Shown here one piece after another: positions 31,884 to 32,835 of a DNA stretch of 32,835 nucleotides. The notes below the pieces were generated by a model, which was not told where the DNA came from, searched no databases, and worked only from the letters and a program-made list of their open reading frames with translations. Positions within the stretch are counted from its first letter, which is position 1. Every line of letters starts with the position of its first letter. The DNA comes from Comamonas sp. lk (GTDB lineage: Bacteria; Pseudomonadota; Gammaproteobacteria; Burkholderiales; Burkholderiaceae_C): the NCBI GenBank assembly GCA_945869165.1, contig CAMBNY010000033.1, positions 1 through 32,835 on the forward strand, read 5' to 3'. The translations under genes and the position numbers were made by a program.

Positions 31884-32835
31884 TCACCGCGCCAGCGTTT
31901 TAATAGGTAATAGCGCAACAGTAAGTTGGGATCTGTCTGCAGGACTCAAATTCAACAAAACCCTGCGCAGCAAGCTAAGGTACTGGCGATCATCAGATTT
32001 TTTAACATCTGATGTAAACAGAGGTTTGGGTGAGCTTAGGATGATCAGTAACTCGTCACCAAACGGGGCAGAGATGGTATAGCGCTGGGTATTTGGTGGG
32101 AGCTTTACTGACTGTCCGCGCGGATACTGTCGCCCGGATACCAAAGGCACTTGGTCTCCGTTGGCTTGCAAATAGCTTACATACAGGTACCCGCCGGTGT
32201 TTTGAGGCGCAAGCTCAAAAGCAAATTCATCACCATCTCGCAGCAAAACTGCCTTATTGTTGCTGGCACCCGCGATCGTGGCCGATAACTGCATGGGGTC
32301 TCTTTTGATTGATGCCAAGCTTAGGTAGGCCTCGCATTGGGGCCAAGGTGCGACGCTCAAGCTTTGCTGAACATCACGTACACCCGGCACCAAGCTGATG
32401 GATCGCATCACTTCACCCAATCGATCCATGGAGCCTGTGAAGCCACGTAAGACTACATCACCGTTGCTTGCAATTTGCGCTTCTATGGAACTGCATTCCA
32501 TGCGTGAAGTCAGCTGACGCACCTGCTGGCGTATTTCTTCAACTGTTGGTAAAGGTGGCGGTGGAGGTTGCGGTGGCAGTGGATCCGGTGGTTTTGGTGG
32601 TGAGGCGACTTGCATCACGTAATATTCTTTCCCGCGAATCGCCATTGACTCATAGTCGACCCAGCCATAGCCCCCGTCTCCCCAATCTGTACCCCATGAG
32701 TTCAAGACTTTGAAAGCACCGCGTTGCTGGTCGTACCCCACAATAGTCATGGCATGACCTCCGCGGGAAGTCGAATTGACGTCACTAAAAATCGTGGGAC
32801 CACGAAGCTTGTCAAACGAGCCTGGGACACTCATA
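31884..32835 (-). CDS. Papain-like (C1A) protease C-terminal part with BON and DUF4384 domains (5' end cut by window)
   Basis: The reading frame runs off the right edge; the ATG at 32834 is probably internal. Counting from there, GGHAMTIVGYD supplies the catalytic His (H27) and LNSWGTDWGDGGYGWV the Asn (N45) of a C1A peptidase; the Cys would lie outside the window. A proline-rich linker (about 79-96) joins to a BON-like domain (about 100-162, IASNGDVVLRGFTGSMDRLG and VPGVRDVQQSLSV) and then a DUF4384-like beta domain (about 170-280, VLLRDGDEFAFELAPQNTGG, YLYVSYLQANGDQVPL). Likely extracytoplasmic; role unknown. Confidence 0.75.
   Translation of the reverse strand, partial: MSVPGSFDKLRGPTIFSDVNSTSRGGHAMTIVGYDQQRGAFKVLNSWGTDWGDGGYGWVDYESMAIRGKEYYVMQVASPPKPPDPLPPQPPPPPLPTVEEIRQQVRQLTSRMECSSIEAQIASNGDVVLRGFTGSMDRLGEVMRSISLVPGVRDVQQSLSVAPWPQCEAYLSLASIKRDPMQLSATIAGASNNKAVLLRDGDEFAFELAPQNTGGYLYVSYLQANGDQVPLVSGRQYPRGQSVKLPPNTQRYTISAPFGDELLIILSSPKPLFTSDVKKSDDRQYLSLLRRVLLNLSPADRSQLTVALLPIKTLAR

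Noticed and set aside
29507-32835. Genomic island integrated at tRNA-Ser
   Set aside because: No integrase and no repeat of the tRNA 3' end was found inside the window, so it is only mentioned as a possibility.

Overview
The window is GC-rich and looks like the chromosome of a betaproteobacterium in the order Burkholderiales, most likely Comamonadaceae. The basis is the gene-content style (ureD-A-B-C-E-F-G with interspersed small genes, urt genes joined to fmdAB, oxc-frc, hybrid kinases) and protein sequence character. I could not search a database, so the genus is not claimed.

Layout. (1) 1-3752, minus strand: oxc (oxalyl-CoA decarboxylase), frc (formyl-CoA:oxalate CoA-transferase) and a truncated 10-formyl-THF hydrolase-like formyltransferase, an oxalate and formyl-handling cluster. 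(2) 4206-11902, plus strand: an AAA/DUF4143 ATPase gene, then ureD, ureA, a small His-rich membrane protein, ureB, ureC, ureE, ureF and ureG. The urease run is interrupted by REP-like palindromes, a 24-bp tandem array and an antisense AbrB/MazE-like gene. (3) 11988-17912: an accessory region. It holds an AT-rich three-gene cassette of unknown function, a DUF1353-like gene, a Fic AMP-transferase flanked by two 198-bp direct repeats that each carry a 53-residue CopG-type antitoxin, an orphan RHH gene, an intact RHH/PIN toxin-antitoxin pair and a TetR regulator whose 3' end is echoed as a 35-bp fossil. (4) 17965-24967: a truncated AraC-like gene, then on the minus strand one long operon urtA-B-C-D-E-fmdA-fmdB for import of urea or short amides and hydrolysis of formamide. 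(5) 25217-29480, plus strand: a giant NCS1-permease/histidine-kinase/receiver fusion and its NarL/LuxR-type response regulator, divergent from urtA, with two palindromes in the shared intergenic region. (6) 29507-32835: tRNA-Ser(UGA), a decayed BrnT/BrnA toxin-antitoxin pair, an FG-GAP propeller lipoprotein and the C-terminal part of a papain-like protease with BON and DUF4384 domains.

How it fits together (inference). Urt brings in urea or amides; urease releases ammonia and CO2 from urea; formamidase releases ammonia and formate from formamide. Oxc/Frc and the formyltransferase also yield formate or handle formyl groups. The transporter-like sensor kinase next to the urt-fmd operon is the best candidate for its regulator, by analogy with the SLC5-fused kinase CbrS and its LuxR-type partner CbrR. 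The most promising undescribed items are this kinase/regulator/palindrome module, the AT-rich three-gene cassette, and the duplicated-antitoxin arrangement around fic.
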